DNA of 29,995 nucleotides from an uncultured Collinsella sp. (GTDB taxonomy: Bacteria; Actinomycetota; Coriobacteriia; Coriobacteriales; Coriobacteriaceae), in the NCBI GenBank assembly GCA_902494535.1, contig CABUTO010000030.1:1-29995 (forward strand), read 5' to 3'. Under the pieces are notes generated by a model that saw only the letters and a list, made by a program, of their open reading frames with translations, had not been told where the DNA came from and ran no database searches. Every line of letters starts with the position of its first letter. Position 1 is the first letter of the stretch. This document shows, one piece after another, positions 16,565 through 25,264 of the stretch. The position numbers and the translations under genes are program-made.

Positions 16565-17011
16565 GAAGATACCGATTTCCATGAGCTTGGGCGTCAGCTC
16601 TTTACCGAGTTTGGCAGCATGCACCAGCGCGTTTCGCGCTTTGCCGACCAGGCTCTGGGTGGCGAGATGGCCGTCATGCGCGCCCTCATGCGCGCCGGCG
16701 GCTCGCTCACGCCGAGCGAACTCGCCGATCGTGCCTGGGTCTCGAGCGCCCGCATCGCCAATATCCTGCGCGCCCTCGAGGCCAAGGGCTGGGTCGAGCG
16801 CGAGCACTCAAAGACCGACCGTCGTCGCGTACACGTCACGGTGACCGACAAAGGATTCCAGGTTATCGAAATCAAACGTCGGGAATTCGAGGACCGCACC
16901 GCGGCCTTCCTCGAGCAGCTTGGCGAAACAGATACCCAAGAGATGGTGCGCCTTCTAAGACGTGCCAACGAAATTATCGACCGCAATCAAGAAAGGAGAG
17001 ATGCCGAGTGA
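16562..17011 (+). CDS. MarR family transcriptional regulator
   Basis: 149-residue winged-helix regulator: GGEMAVMRALMRAGGSLTPS, ELADRAWVSSARIANILRAL recognition helix and the wing WVEREHSKTDRRRVHVTVTD. It starts at GTG 16562, preceded by AGGGG with 8-nt spacing; no ATG occurs before the conserved region. Its stop overlaps the start of the first ABC exporter gene (GTGA overlap), so it is the first gene of a three-gene unit, and by analogy it probably represses the exporter and itself until a toxic ligand binds. Two inverted repeats just upstream are candidate operators. Confidence 0.92.
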   Translation: MEDTDFHELGRQLFTEFGSMHQRVSRFADQALGGEMAVMRALMRAGGSLTPSELADRAWVSSARIANILRALEAKGWVEREHSKTDRRRVHVTVTDKGFQVIEIKRREFEDRTAAFLEQLGETDTQEMVRLLRRANEIIDRNQERRDAE

Positions 17012-19374
17012 GGATTCTCAAGCTCTTTAAAAAACATATCCTGGCACTGTTCGCAGCTATCGTACTTATCGTAATCAGCTGCAACGCCGATCTGGCGCTG
17101 CCTACCTATATGAGCGACATCGTCGACGTGGGTGTGCAGCAAGGCGGCATCGCGTCGCCCGTGCCCGACACCATCCGTGCCGAATCGCTCGACGACCTCG
17201 AACTCTTTATGAGCGATAAGGACGCCAAGGCTGTGGAGGCCGTGTTTAGCAAGGCGGACAATAACGGCATTCGAACGTACAAGGGCGCCGAGGAGGAGCG
17301 TGCCGACGGCGGCAAGATTGCCGACATCATGAGCCTGCCTGAGACTGTCGTCCTTTCGTTCAACCAGGGCATCGATGCCAACTCCATGGGCGGCATGATG
17401 GGCTCGTCCGGTGAGAAAGACAACAGCGGCGCTCAGGCCATGCCCACGCCCGAGCAAATGGCAGCGATGACGCCCGAGCAGCTCGCCGAGATGCAGCAGA
17501 AAGCCGCAGCGGCGCAGAACATGCAAAAGCAGATTGATGCCGACGGCGGTAAGATCACCATGAAGGGTCTGCGTCTAGGCGTTGAAGGCGGCCTAATCGA
17601 CCAGGGCAAGCTCGTGGAGGGCGCCAACGATATGGCGGACAAAATGGGCTCCATGTCGGGTTCCATCGTGACCCAACGCGCCGTGAGCTATGTGCAAGAC
17701 GAGTACAAGGCGCAGGGCATCGACCCCGCCGACGTGCAGAACGCCTACCTGGGCCGCATGGCGACCACGATGTTTGGTCTGTGCCTGATCTCGCTCGTCG
17801 CCACCATCCTGACCGGTGCCGTGGCTTCGCGCACCGCCTGCTCCATCGCCCGCGACCTGCGCCGCGAGACCTTCAACAAGGTTATGCACTTCTCGCCGGC
17901 CGAGGTGGGCAAGTTTAGCCAGGCCTCGCTCATCACCCGCTGCACCAACGACATTCAGCAAATCCAGATGGCCGCAACTCTGTTTATCCGCATGTGTCTG
18001 ATGGCCCCCGTCATGGGCATCGTCGCCGTCATGCGCGTCCTGGCCAACCATACCGGCCTGGAGTGGACCATCGCCGTTGCCATCATCGCGGTCTCGGCCG
18101 TCGTCGGCGTGCTTATGGGCCTCACCATGCCCAAGTTCAAAAAGATGCAAAGCTTTGTTGACCGCGTGAACCTTACCGCCCGCGAGCTGCTCGACGGCCT
18201 TATGCCCATCCGCTCGTTCAACCGCGAGGAGCATGAGCTCGAGCGTTTTGACAAGGCTTCGCTCGACCTGATGACCACGCAGCTCTACACCAACCGCGCC
18301 ATGAGCTTTATGATGCCGCTCATGATGCTCGTCATGAACTGCATCACCGTGCTTATCGTCTGGTTTGGCGCGCAGGGCGTGTCCGACGGCGTGATGCAGG
18401 TCGGCAACATGATGGCGTTTATCTCCTATACCATGCAGATCGTCATGGCGTTTATGATCCTCACCATGGTTTCGGTCATCCTGCCCCGCGCCGAGGTCGC
18501 AGCCGAGCGCGTGGAAGAGGTCGTCACCTGCCCTACGAGTATCAACGACCCTGTCTCGCCCAAACTGCCTGCTGCCAGCGCGCCGCGCGGCGAGCTCACC
18601 TTCCGCGACGTGAGCTTCCAGTATCCCGATGCCCGCGCCGACGTCATCAGCGGCGTGAACTTCACCACGCATGCCGGTCAGATGCTCGGCATTATTGGCT
18701 CCACGGGCTCGGGCAAGTCCACGCTCGTGCAGCTGATTCCGCGCCTGTACGACGTCACGGGCGGCAGCATTTCGCTCGACGGTATCGACGTGCGCGACAT
18801 GACCCTTTCCGAGCTGCGCCGCCGCATCGGTTATATTCCGCAGCAGGGTCGTCTGTTCTCGGGTACCGTTGAGAGCAACCTCAAGTTTGCGGGCGACATG
18901 GTGAGTGACGAGGATATGCGCCAGGCAGCACGCGTCGCCCAGGCGGAGGACTTTATCGCCGAGCGCGAGGACGGGTACGACTCCCCTATCAGCCAGGGCG
19001 GCTCCAATGTTTCGGGTGGTCAGCGCCAGCGTCTGGCCATCGCCCGCGCGTTGGCCAAAAAGCCCGAGATCGTGGTGTTCGATGACTCGTTTAGTGCCCT
19101 CGACTACAAGACCGACGCGCGCCTACGCGAGGAGCTGGCCAAAAACGTTACCGACGCCGCGCTCGTGGTCGTAGCCCAGCGCATCGCGACCATCATGCAC
19201 GCCGACCAGATCATCGTGCTCGACGACGGCCACGTAGTGGGCACCGGCACGCACGAGGAGCTGCTGCGCAGCTGCCCGGCGTATCTGGAGATCGCACAGT
19301 CGCAGCTTTCCGCCGAGGAGCTGGGGCTTACCCAAGAAGAAATTGCAGCCGTCATGGAAGGAGGCGAGCGCTAA
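17008..19374 (+). CDS. Heterodimeric ABC exporter, subunit with degenerate ATP site and large external loop
   Basis: 788 residues: six-helix exporter membrane domain fused to an ATPase. Between TM1 (HILALFAAIVLIVISCNADL) and TM2 (ATTMFGLCLISLVATILTG) lies an insert of about 200 residues, predicted extracytoplasmic, with a Met/Ala/Gln-rich helix (PTPEQMAAMTPEQLAEMQQ). Related Gram-positive exporters of this type also carry such an insert. Nucleotide domain: Walker A GSTGSGKST, signature NVSGGQRQR, Walker B VVFDDS with Asp in place of the catalytic Glu, and VVVAQRIATI with Gln in place of the switch His. These two changes mark the non-catalytic site chain of TM287/288- and BmrCD-like heterodimers. 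Start GTG 17008 with AAGGAG 9 nt upstream. Substrate unknown, drug or peptide export likely. Confidence 0.93.
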   Translation: MRILKLFKKHILALFAAIVLIVISCNADLALPTYMSDIVDVGVQQGGIASPVPDTIRAESLDDLELFMSDKDAKAVEAVFSKADNNGIRTYKGAEEERADGGKIADIMSLPETVVLSFNQGIDANSMGGMMGSSGEKDNSGAQAMPTPEQMAAMTPEQLAEMQQKAAAAQNMQKQIDADGGKITMKGLRLGVEGGLIDQGKLVEGANDMADKMGSMSGSIVTQRAVSYVQDEYKAQGIDPADVQNAYLGRMATTMFGLCLISLVATILTGAVASRTACSIARDLRRETFNKVMHFSPAEVGKFSQASLITRCTNDIQQIQMAATLFIRMCLMAPVMGIVAVMRVLANHTGLEWTIAVAIIAVSAVVGVLMGLTMPKFKKMQSFVDRVNLTARELLDGLMPIRSFNREEHELERFDKASLDLMTTQLYTNRAMSFMMPLMMLVMNCITVLIVWFGAQGVSDGVMQVGNMMAFISYTMQIVMAFMILTMVSVILPRAEVAAERVEEVVTCPTSINDPVSPKLPAASAPRGELTFRDVSFQYPDARADVISGVNFTTHAGQMLGIIGSTGSGKSTLVQLIPRLYDVTGGSISLDGIDVRDMTLSELRRRIGYIPQQGRLFSGTVESNLKFAGDMVSDEDMRQAARVAQAEDFIAEREDGYDSPISQGGSNVSGGQRQRLAIARALAKKPEIVVFDDSFSALDYKTDARLREELAKNVTDAALVVVAQRIATIMHADQIIVLDDGHVVGTGTHEELLRSCPAYLEIAQSQLSAEELGLTQEEIAAVMEGGER

Positions 19375-21230
19375 TGGCAGACGAGACCAAGACTCAGATT
19401 CCCAAGCCCACCCGCCAACGTGGTCCCATGGGCCGCATGGGCGGCATGCGTCGCGGCGAAAAGGCCAAGGACTTTAAGGGCACCATGAGGCAGCTGCTCG
19501 GCTATATCGGCCAACACAAGATTGCCGTGTTTGCCGCCGTCGCCTTTGCCGTGTGCTCGGTCATCTTTAACATTGTGGGACCCAAGGTGCTCGGCCAGGT
19601 TACGACCAAGCTGTTCGAAGGCCTGGTCGCCAAGGTCAACGGCACCGGCGACGTTGACTTTGACTGGATCGCCAAGACGCTCGGCTTTTTGCTCTGCCTG
19701 TATCTGGCGAGCTCTGTCTGCAGCCTGGTCCAGGGCTGGCTCATGACCGGCGTCACGCAAAAGATCTGCTACCGCATGCGCAAGGAAATCGCCGCCAAGG
19801 TTGCCGTCGTGCCGATGAGTTACTTCAACGGCCACAGCAAGGGAGACGTACTCAGCCGCATCACCAACGACGTCGATACGCTGGGTCAGTCGCTCAACCA
19901 GAGCGTGACGCAGCTCATCACGTCGGTGACGCAGATTATCGGCGTGCTCGTCATGATGCTTTCGATCAGCCTGCCGCTTACCGGCGTCACCGTGCTCACG
20001 CTGCCGGCCGCCGCGATTATCTTGACCGTGATGATTCACTTCTCGCAGCCGTACTTCCGCGAGCAACAGCAGGTTCTGGGCGCCGTCAACGGCATTATCG
20101 AGGAGGACTTTGCCGGCCAGAACGTCATTCAGGTGTTCGACCGCGCCGAGGCCTCGATTGAAGAGTTCGACCGTCAAAACGACCGCCTCTTTATTAGTGG
20201 CTGGCGCTCGCAGTTCCTGTCGGGCCTGATGATGCCGCTTATGAGCTTGGTGGGCAACATGGGCTACGTGGGCGTCGTCGTGGTGGGCGCGCAGCTCGCG
20301 CTGACCGGCAATGCCACGCCCGGCGACATCCAGAGCTTTATCCAGTACGTTCGAAACTTTACGCAACCCGTGCAGCAGCTGGGCAACGTGAGCAACACGA
20401 TGCAGTCGATGGCTGCCGCTACCGAGCGCGTCTTTGAGTTCCTGGCCGCGCCCGAGGAGGAGCAGAAGGCCGACGCGCAGATTCCCGAGAAGCGCCCCGG
20501 CCACGTGGAGTTTGACCATGTCAAGTTTGGCTACACGCCCGACAAGACCATCATCCACGACTTTAGCTGCGAGGCTAAGCCCGGCCAAACCATTGCCATC
20601 GTCGGCCCCACCGGCGCCGGCAAGACCACGCTCATTAAGCTGCTGCAGCGCTTTTACGACGTGGACGGCGGTTCGCTGCGCGTCGAAGGCGTCGACGTGC
20701 GCGACTGGGACCGCGCGGCGCTGCGCGGCGAGTTTGCCATGGTGCTGCAGGACACCTGGCTGTTTAACGGCACCATCCGCGAGAACATCCGCTACGGACG
20801 CCCCGATGCGACCGATGCCGAGGTCGAGGCCGCCGCACGCGCCGCACGCTGCGACCACTTTATCCATACGCTCGCCGGCGGCTACGACTTTATGATCAAC
20901 GAGGAGGGCACTAACCTGTCGCAGGGTCAGCGCCAGCTCGTGACCATCGCCCGTGCCATTTTGGCCGACCGCCCGGCACTGATTCTGGACGAGGCGACTT
21001 CCAACGTCGATACCCGTACCGAGGAGCTCATTCAGCGCGCCATGGATGCGCTGATGCAGGGCCGCACCAGCTTTGTCATCGCGCACCGCCTGTCCACGAT
21101 CCGCAACGCCGACGTGATCTTGGTGATTCGCGACGGCGACATCGTCGAGAAGGGCACGCACGACGAGCTGCTCGCCCAGGGCGGCTTCTACGCCGACCTG
21201 TACAACTCGCAGTTCGACGAAGCGGCGTAA
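19374..21230 (+). CDS. Heterodimeric ABC exporter, catalytic subunit
   Basis: 618 residues: a long basic, Gly/Met-rich N-terminus (RQRGPMGRMGGMRRGEKAKD), six membrane helices, then an ATPase with Walker A GPTGAGKTT, signature NLSQGQRQL, Walker B LILDEATSNVD with the catalytic Glu, and switch His in FVIAHRLSTI. It is thus the canonical partner of the preceding protein, whose corresponding residues are degenerate. Its ATG overlaps the upstream TAA by one base, indicating tight translational coupling and equal stoichiometry. A strong terminator follows. Substrate unknown; regulation by the linked MarR protein suggests multidrug or toxic-compound export. Confidence 0.94.
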   Translation: MADETKTQIPKPTRQRGPMGRMGGMRRGEKAKDFKGTMRQLLGYIGQHKIAVFAAVAFAVCSVIFNIVGPKVLGQVTTKLFEGLVAKVNGTGDVDFDWIAKTLGFLLCLYLASSVCSLVQGWLMTGVTQKICYRMRKEIAAKVAVVPMSYFNGHSKGDVLSRITNDVDTLGQSLNQSVTQLITSVTQIIGVLVMMLSISLPLTGVTVLTLPAAAIILTVMIHFSQPYFREQQQVLGAVNGIIEEDFAGQNVIQVFDRAEASIEEFDRQNDRLFISGWRSQFLSGLMMPLMSLVGNMGYVGVVVVGAQLALTGNATPGDIQSFIQYVRNFTQPVQQLGNVSNTMQSMAAATERVFEFLAAPEEEQKADAQIPEKRPGHVEFDHVKFGYTPDKTIIHDFSCEAKPGQTIAIVGPTGAGKTTLIKLLQRFYDVDGGSLRVEGVDVRDWDRAALRGEFAMVLQDTWLFNGTIRENIRYGRPDATDAEVEAAARAARCDHFIHTLAGGYDFMINEEGTNLSQGQRQLVTIARAILADRPALILDEATSNVDTRTEELIQRAMDALMQGRTSFVIAHRLSTIRNADVILVIRDGDIVEKGTHDELLAQGGFYADLYNSQFDEAA

Positions 21231-21260
21231 AAACCGGCGACAAACAACCGCAATGCCAAG

Positions 21261-21296
21261 AAAACGGGGGCGCAGGACAACCTGCGCCCCCGTTTT
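21261..21296 (+). terminator. Strong intrinsic terminator of the MarR-ABC unit
   Basis: Perfect 16-bp stem AAAACGGGGGCGCAGG / CCTGCGCCCCCGTTTT with loop ACAA, 30 nt beyond the stop codon; A-tract and T-tract make it usable in both directions. Confidence 0.95.
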
Positions 21297-21354
21297 GTGT
21301 CCTTCGAGCCTCGAAACGCCTTCCCTGAGACCTCACTGACGGCGCTTTCCAGAC

Positions 21355-21591
21355 CCCGTGGGCAAAAAAGGGCAAATATGAGTACTGTTACCTTTTTAGT
21401 AACAGCCAAAACCGCCTCAAATGCCGCTCCCACGGCTTACACGCGTCCCTAAATTGATCAAACAGCACCATAGCGGACTTATATGTGTTTGCGTTAATGA
21501 ACATATTTTGCTGTTATGTCTATTATTTTGCGAAGGCAATATGATACTAAGATAGCAACCGTACTCATATTTGGCATTTTTTGCCCACAGG
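21355..21591. mobile_element. MITE-like element bounded by 37-bp inverted repeats
   Basis: 21355-21391 and 21555-21591 are inverted copies matching at 32 of 37 positions, with a common core GGGCAAAAAA...CAAATATGAGTAC. Weaker similarity (CTTAGTA) continues inward for about 14 more bases. Between them are 163 bases without coding capacity, AT-richer than the surroundings. The left copy also contains a local hairpin CTGTTAC/GTAACAG (21385-21405). No target-site duplication is obvious, so a regulatory duplicate is also possible. Confidence 0.55.
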
Positions 21592-21674
21592 GTATTTCCT
21601 AGGGAACCGACAACAGCCTTAGGGTCCCGCGCGGCGCCGCTCCCTCCCGGCATCCGCCGACGTTTACCCAGATA

Positions 21675-21713
21675 AAACCTGCCAAAATAAACCTGTCCCT
21701 TTTTGGTAGGTTT
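21675..21713. repeat. Palindromic repeat with conserved CTGTCCC loop (copy 2)
   Basis: AAACCTGCCAAAA pairs with TTTTGGTAGGTTT (one G-T) around the 13-nt loop TAAACCTGTCCCT. The loop matches that of 3421-3466 (TAAGTCTGTCCCC), while the stem is different. Confidence 0.7.
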
Positions 21714-21728
21714 CGGGGTGACAAGGGC

Positions 21729-21757
21729 TTGCACTTTAGCGTGCGACAGCGGATAAT
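21729..21757 (+). promoter_or_regulatory. Promoter of the DAHP synthase gene
   Basis: -35 TTGCAC (21729-21734), 17-nt spacer, -10 GATAAT (21752-21757). Predicted start near 21764, giving a leader of about 48 nt, too short for a classic attenuator. Confidence 0.75.
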
Positions 21758-21811
21758 GCCGAGCATTCGACAATACGCTTATTGCTCTTTCTATAGATTG
21801 AGGAGACCCCT

Positions 21812-22843
21812 ATGGCCATGGAATTCAAACGCAGGCTGCCGATCCCCATGGAGATCCGCGAGGAAATGCCACTTTCTGCCGAGCTTACCGCCAAAAAGCA
21901 GGCATTTGACGCCGAAGTCGCCAAAGTCTTTACCGGCGAGGACGCACGTAAGGTGCTCATCATCGGCCCGTGCTCTGCCGACCGCGAGGATTCGGTGCTC
22001 GAGTATATGAACCGACTGGCCAAGACCGCCGAGGAGGTCAAGGACAAGCTCATCATCATTCCGCGCGTCTACACCAATAAGCCGCGCACCAAGGGCACCG
22101 GCTACAAGGGTCTTCTGCACAACCCCAACCCCGAGGCTCCCGACGACCTGCTCGAGGGCGTCAAGGCCATCCGCCATATGCACTTGCGCGTCATCGAGGA
22201 GACGGGCTTCTTTACCGCCGACGAGATGCTCTATCCGTCCAACTACCAATACCTCGTCGACCTGCTGAGCTATGTTGCCGTGGGCGCACGCTCGGTCGAG
22301 AACCAGGAGCATCGCCTGGTGTCGAGCGGCATTTCGGTACCCGTCGGCATGAAGAATCCCACTGCCGGCTCTACCACCGTTATGCTCAACTCCATTTACG
22401 CCGCGCAGGCGCACCAGAGCTTCATCTTCCGCAACTGGGAGGTCGAGTGCGACGGCAACCCGCTCGCACACGCCGTTATGCGTGGCTACATCGGTCTCGA
22501 TGGGCGCACCTACCCCAACTACCACTACGAACACCTGGAACGCCTGGCCGAACGCTATACCGAGCATGCCGGCTATGCCAATCCGGCAGCGGTCATCGAC
22601 TGCAACCACGACAACTCGGGCAAGCGTCCGCTGGAGCAGTATCGCATTTGCAAGGAGGTGCTCGACAGCTGCCGCCGCAACGAGTCCATCTCCAAGCTGG
22701 TCAAGGGCTTTATGATCGAGTCCTACCTGGAGGACGGCAACCAGCCGGTCGACGGCGGTGTCTTTGGCAAGTCGATCACCGACCCGTGCCTGGGCTGGGA
22801 AAAGACCGACTACCTCATCCACGAGATCGCAGAGCGTATTTAG
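21812..22843 (+). CDS. aroF: 3-deoxy-7-phosphoheptulonate (DAHP) synthase, class I
   Basis: 343 residues. Condenses phosphoenolpyruvate and erythrose-4-phosphate, the first step of the shikimate pathway. Class I (AroFGH-type) motifs: IIGPCSADREDS, IIPRVYTNKPRTKGTGYKGL, GARSVENQEHR, SVPVGMKNPT, IDCNHDNSGK and GFMIESYLEDGNQ. The metal ligands Cys (GPCS), His (CNHDN), Glu (MIES) and the final Asp-rich segment (ITDPCLGW) are present. ATG 21812 has GAGGAG upstream. Single gene, own promoter. Which amino acid inhibits it cannot be told from sequence, so the F/G/H letter is arbitrary. Confidence 0.95.
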   Translation: MAMEFKRRLPIPMEIREEMPLSAELTAKKQAFDAEVAKVFTGEDARKVLIIGPCSADREDSVLEYMNRLAKTAEEVKDKLIIIPRVYTNKPRTKGTGYKGLLHNPNPEAPDDLLEGVKAIRHMHLRVIEETGFFTADEMLYPSNYQYLVDLLSYVAVGARSVENQEHRLVSSGISVPVGMKNPTAGSTTVMLNSIYAAQAHQSFIFRNWEVECDGNPLAHAVMRGYIGLDGRTYPNYHYEHLERLAERYTEHAGYANPAAVIDCNHDNSGKRPLEQYRICKEVLDSCRRNESISKLVKGFMIESYLEDGNQPVDGGVFGKSITDPCLGWEKTDYLIHEIAERI

Positions 22844-22870
22844 TTACGCGGTTTTGCCAAACCGCGTAAC
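22843..22870 (+). terminator. Hairpin directly after aroF
   Basis: GTTACGCGGTTT-TGCC-AAACCGCGTAAC: perfect 12-bp stem with a tetraloop, beginning in the stop codon. No U-tract, so perhaps a stabiliser in front of the larger element at 22883-22982. Confidence 0.6.
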
Positions 22871-22882
22871 GGCTCGACGCTG

Positions 22883-22982
22883 CAAACGCCCCTAAGCGGC
22901 AATCTGACGTTCAATCGTCGGTCGCGTACCCAAAGTACGCTTCCCTCCTCTTTCACGTCACCTTGCTCGGTTAGGGGCGTTT
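22883..22982. terminator. 100-nt multi-stem element between convergent genes
   Basis: Outer stem AAACGCCCCTAA (22884-22895) with TTAGGGGCGTTT (22971-22982); inside CAA-TGACGT pairs with ACGTCA-TTG, and the centre holds GCGTAC-CCAAA-GTACGC. On + it ends GGGGCGTTTT. It separates aroF (+) from the permease gene (-), so a bidirectional terminator is likely, but the internal organisation is more elaborate than needed. Confidence 0.6.
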
Positions 22983-23026
22983 TCACTGACTTATGCTCAA
23001 CCTACGATAATTCCAAACTGGGTGAG

Positions 23027-25264
23027 TTACTCGCTGTAGCGGGTGGCGATGGCGGCTCGCACCATGCCGGTGCTCATGAGGTAGGTCACCAGGAAGTAGC
23101 CACCGTAGGCTGCCAGGAAGATTGCACAGGTGAGGCCCACGGTGCCGCCAATGCTCATATTTCCGAAAATGCTCACCAACTCGATGATCACCTTAAGTGC
23201 CACAAAGGAGTGCGCCAGGCCCACTGCCAGCGGGAACAGGAAGAATACCGCTTGCTGCGCCATCACCGAATGACGAATCTGGCGGTCCTCACAGCCGATC
23301 TGTGCCAGCACACGATAGCTGCGGCTGCCGTCGGCCACGTTGGAGAGTTGCTGGATCGACAGAATCGCCGCGCATGCAACGACCAATGCAAAGCCGATGT
23401 AGATGGCTAGGTAGCTAATAAGACCGTTCATTTGCGCTGCCTGCGTGTACATCTCGGAGCGTGTGATGAAGGTTCCCCACGACCCCGGCTCCTTGCCGTC
23501 AACGAGCAGATTGTCGAGCACAGTGTATTTAATACTCTCGTCTGCCTCGGTCGTATCCATCCCCTGTTTGTAGTTAACGAGCAGGCTACTGGAATACGGC
23601 TGCAGATTAAGTTGGGACAACAGCTCGTCGGCAACGACGACGGTACCCCCATTACTGCCCATCGCCGAGTTGGCGATGGCCGCCGTATCTTCGTCCGACT
23701 TATCGGTTGCGGGCTTGAGCGTATGCCCGCCCAAGGTAAGGGTATGGCCGCCAGCCATATACTTGGTGTACAGGTCGACCAGCTCGCCGCCCATATCACA
23801 CGTGAGCAGATACTGGTCGTGACCGATGTGCACCGGCTCCTTGCCCATCATCTGGCGCAGTTTGTTGTACTGACTTGCCGGCGTCACAGACAGGCCTGTC
23901 ATGTCGGCATTGCTACCCCCGAACGCCTTGGGAAGCTTTTCGCCCATGGTCTTGCACATCTCACTTGGGGTCACCGAAGGATCCGAGCCGCCAAGCGGGT
24001 AACTCAGATACGAATCGATCTGCACATGCTCACCGGCAACATCGGCGATATTGACCTTCTTGCCGGTCTCGTCGTTGTTGTCCGCCGACTTGCCTTTAAT
24101 ACCGTCTGCAACGTTATCGGGGTCGACACGATCGCCGTGCCATGCGGAGTACAAATCGACCGTACTATCGGCCAGCACCATGCGATCGGCCTCAGACGGA
24201 TTGACATACTCTTTGTAGTAGTCGAGCGTATCGGGCGCGTAATAGATATACGTCTGCGACATGTCGGACGGATTATAGCGCTCCAGGTTTTCGTTCATCA
24301 CGTTGGCGATCGACATACCGCAAGTCACCGAGGTAATGGCGAGGAACAGAATCATCGCGATGACACCCATCGAAAAGCACACCGTATTGACCTTGGCCGA
24401 AAGCTGACGCACGGTAAACATATTGAGGCCACGCCAATACACGCTGCGCAGACTCTGCAGCAGCTTGATGAGCATGCCCGAGAGCCCCCAGAACAGGGCA
24501 AAGGTGCCCACGGTAACCATAGCGGTCGTAATACCAAACTGGTTCATGGCCTCTTGCAGCTTGCTGTCCGTCGCGGTTAGCGGGAATCCATCACGTAGCA
24601 GACGGTAATAGGCCACGCCCACAAGCACCACGCCCACGGCAAAGATGGCAATCGCGATCCAGGGGTTGCGTGTCTTGATGCTCTCGTTGCGACGCTCGGC
24701 ACCCATAAGCTCGATGAGTTTGGTACGACGCACGGCGCGAAGGTTCAGCAGTAGCGTGAGCGCAAACATTACGAGCATGCAGGCAAGGGTCAGATTGAAC
24801 GCATGCACCGAGAAAAAGAAGTGGAAATTGGCGATCTGTGTCTTAAAGAGCGAGGCCGTAAAGAACGTCATGAGCTGGGAGAGTCCCATACCCAGCACAA
24901 TGCCGGCGACAAAGGCCACGACCGAGACGATCACGGTCTCGAGCGCCATGATCGTGGCGACGCGCCCGCGCCCCATGCCGAGCACCTGGTACAGGCCAAA
25001 CTCCTTCTTGCGGCGTTTCATGATGAAGTTATTGGCATACACCATCAAAAAGGCCATGACACCGGCCAAAAAGTACGTCAGGTTGCCGAGCATGCTGCCC
25101 ATAACCTGCGCCAAGCCCTCTTCATCGATGCCGGCGATGTCGACCTGCATCGAGATGGTGTTAAAGGCATAGAAGACCGTGACGCCCAGGGTGAGCGTCA
25201 AAAGGTAGACGAGGTAGTCGCGGCCGGCGCGGCGGACGTTGCCCCAAGCGAGTTTACAGAGCAT
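23027..25264 (-). CDS. BceB-like ABC transporter permease (FtsX domains)
   Basis: 745 residues with about ten membrane helices. One FtsX-type domain lies near the N-terminus (helices around LTYFLAGVMAFLMVYANNFI, MALETVIVSVVAFVAGIVLG, FNLTLACMLVMFALTLLLNL) and one at the C-terminus. A large extracytoplasmic domain of roughly 260 residues follows the TM segment VIAMILFLAITSVTCGMSIA. This layout matches BceB/VraG-type permeases that sense or detoxify antimicrobial peptides. ATG 25264 with GAGGG six nt upstream is preferred over GTG 25276; it overlaps the ATPase gene by 11 nt. No BceRS-type two-component genes are in the window, so regulation and ligand are unknown. Confidence 0.88.
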   Translation of the reverse strand: MLCKLAWGNVRRAGRDYLVYLLTLTLGVTVFYAFNTISMQVDIAGIDEEGLAQVMGSMLGNLTYFLAGVMAFLMVYANNFIMKRRKKEFGLYQVLGMGRGRVATIMALETVIVSVVAFVAGIVLGMGLSQLMTFFTASLFKTQIANFHFFFSVHAFNLTLACMLVMFALTLLLNLRAVRRTKLIELMGAERRNESIKTRNPWIAIAIFAVGVVLVGVAYYRLLRDGFPLTATDSKLQEAMNQFGITTAMVTVGTFALFWGLSGMLIKLLQSLRSVYWRGLNMFTVRQLSAKVNTVCFSMGVIAMILFLAITSVTCGMSIANVMNENLERYNPSDMSQTYIYYAPDTLDYYKEYVNPSEADRMVLADSTVDLYSAWHGDRVDPDNVADGIKGKSADNNDETGKKVNIADVAGEHVQIDSYLSYPLGGSDPSVTPSEMCKTMGEKLPKAFGGSNADMTGLSVTPASQYNKLRQMMGKEPVHIGHDQYLLTCDMGGELVDLYTKYMAGGHTLTLGGHTLKPATDKSDEDTAAIANSAMGSNGGTVVVADELLSQLNLQPYSSSLLVNYKQGMDTTEADESIKYTVLDNLLVDGKEPGSWGTFITRSEMYTQAAQMNGLISYLAIYIGFALVVACAAILSIQQLSNVADGSRSYRVLAQIGCEDRQIRHSVMAQQAVFFLFPLAVGLAHSFVALKVIIELVSIFGNMSIGGTVGLTCAIFLAAYGGYFLVTYLMSTGMVRAAIATRYSE

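Larger units (their letters stand above)
21231..21811. other. Gene-free stretch upstream of DAHP synthase
   Basis: About 580 bases. It holds the exporter terminator, an inverted-repeat element (21355-21591), a CTGTCCC-loop hairpin (21675-21713) and the aroF promoter (21729-21757). No protein gene is credible here, although short frames exist. Confidence 0.7.

Noticed and set aside
19371..21161. 596-codon open frame on the minus strand opposite the second ABC gene
   Set aside because: Antisense shadow of a certain exporter gene; low-complexity His/Asp/Arg-rich translation.
21764..21811. Attenuator or T-box upstream of the DAHP synthase gene
   Set aside because: The predicted leader is only about 48 nt and has no leader peptide or competing hairpins.
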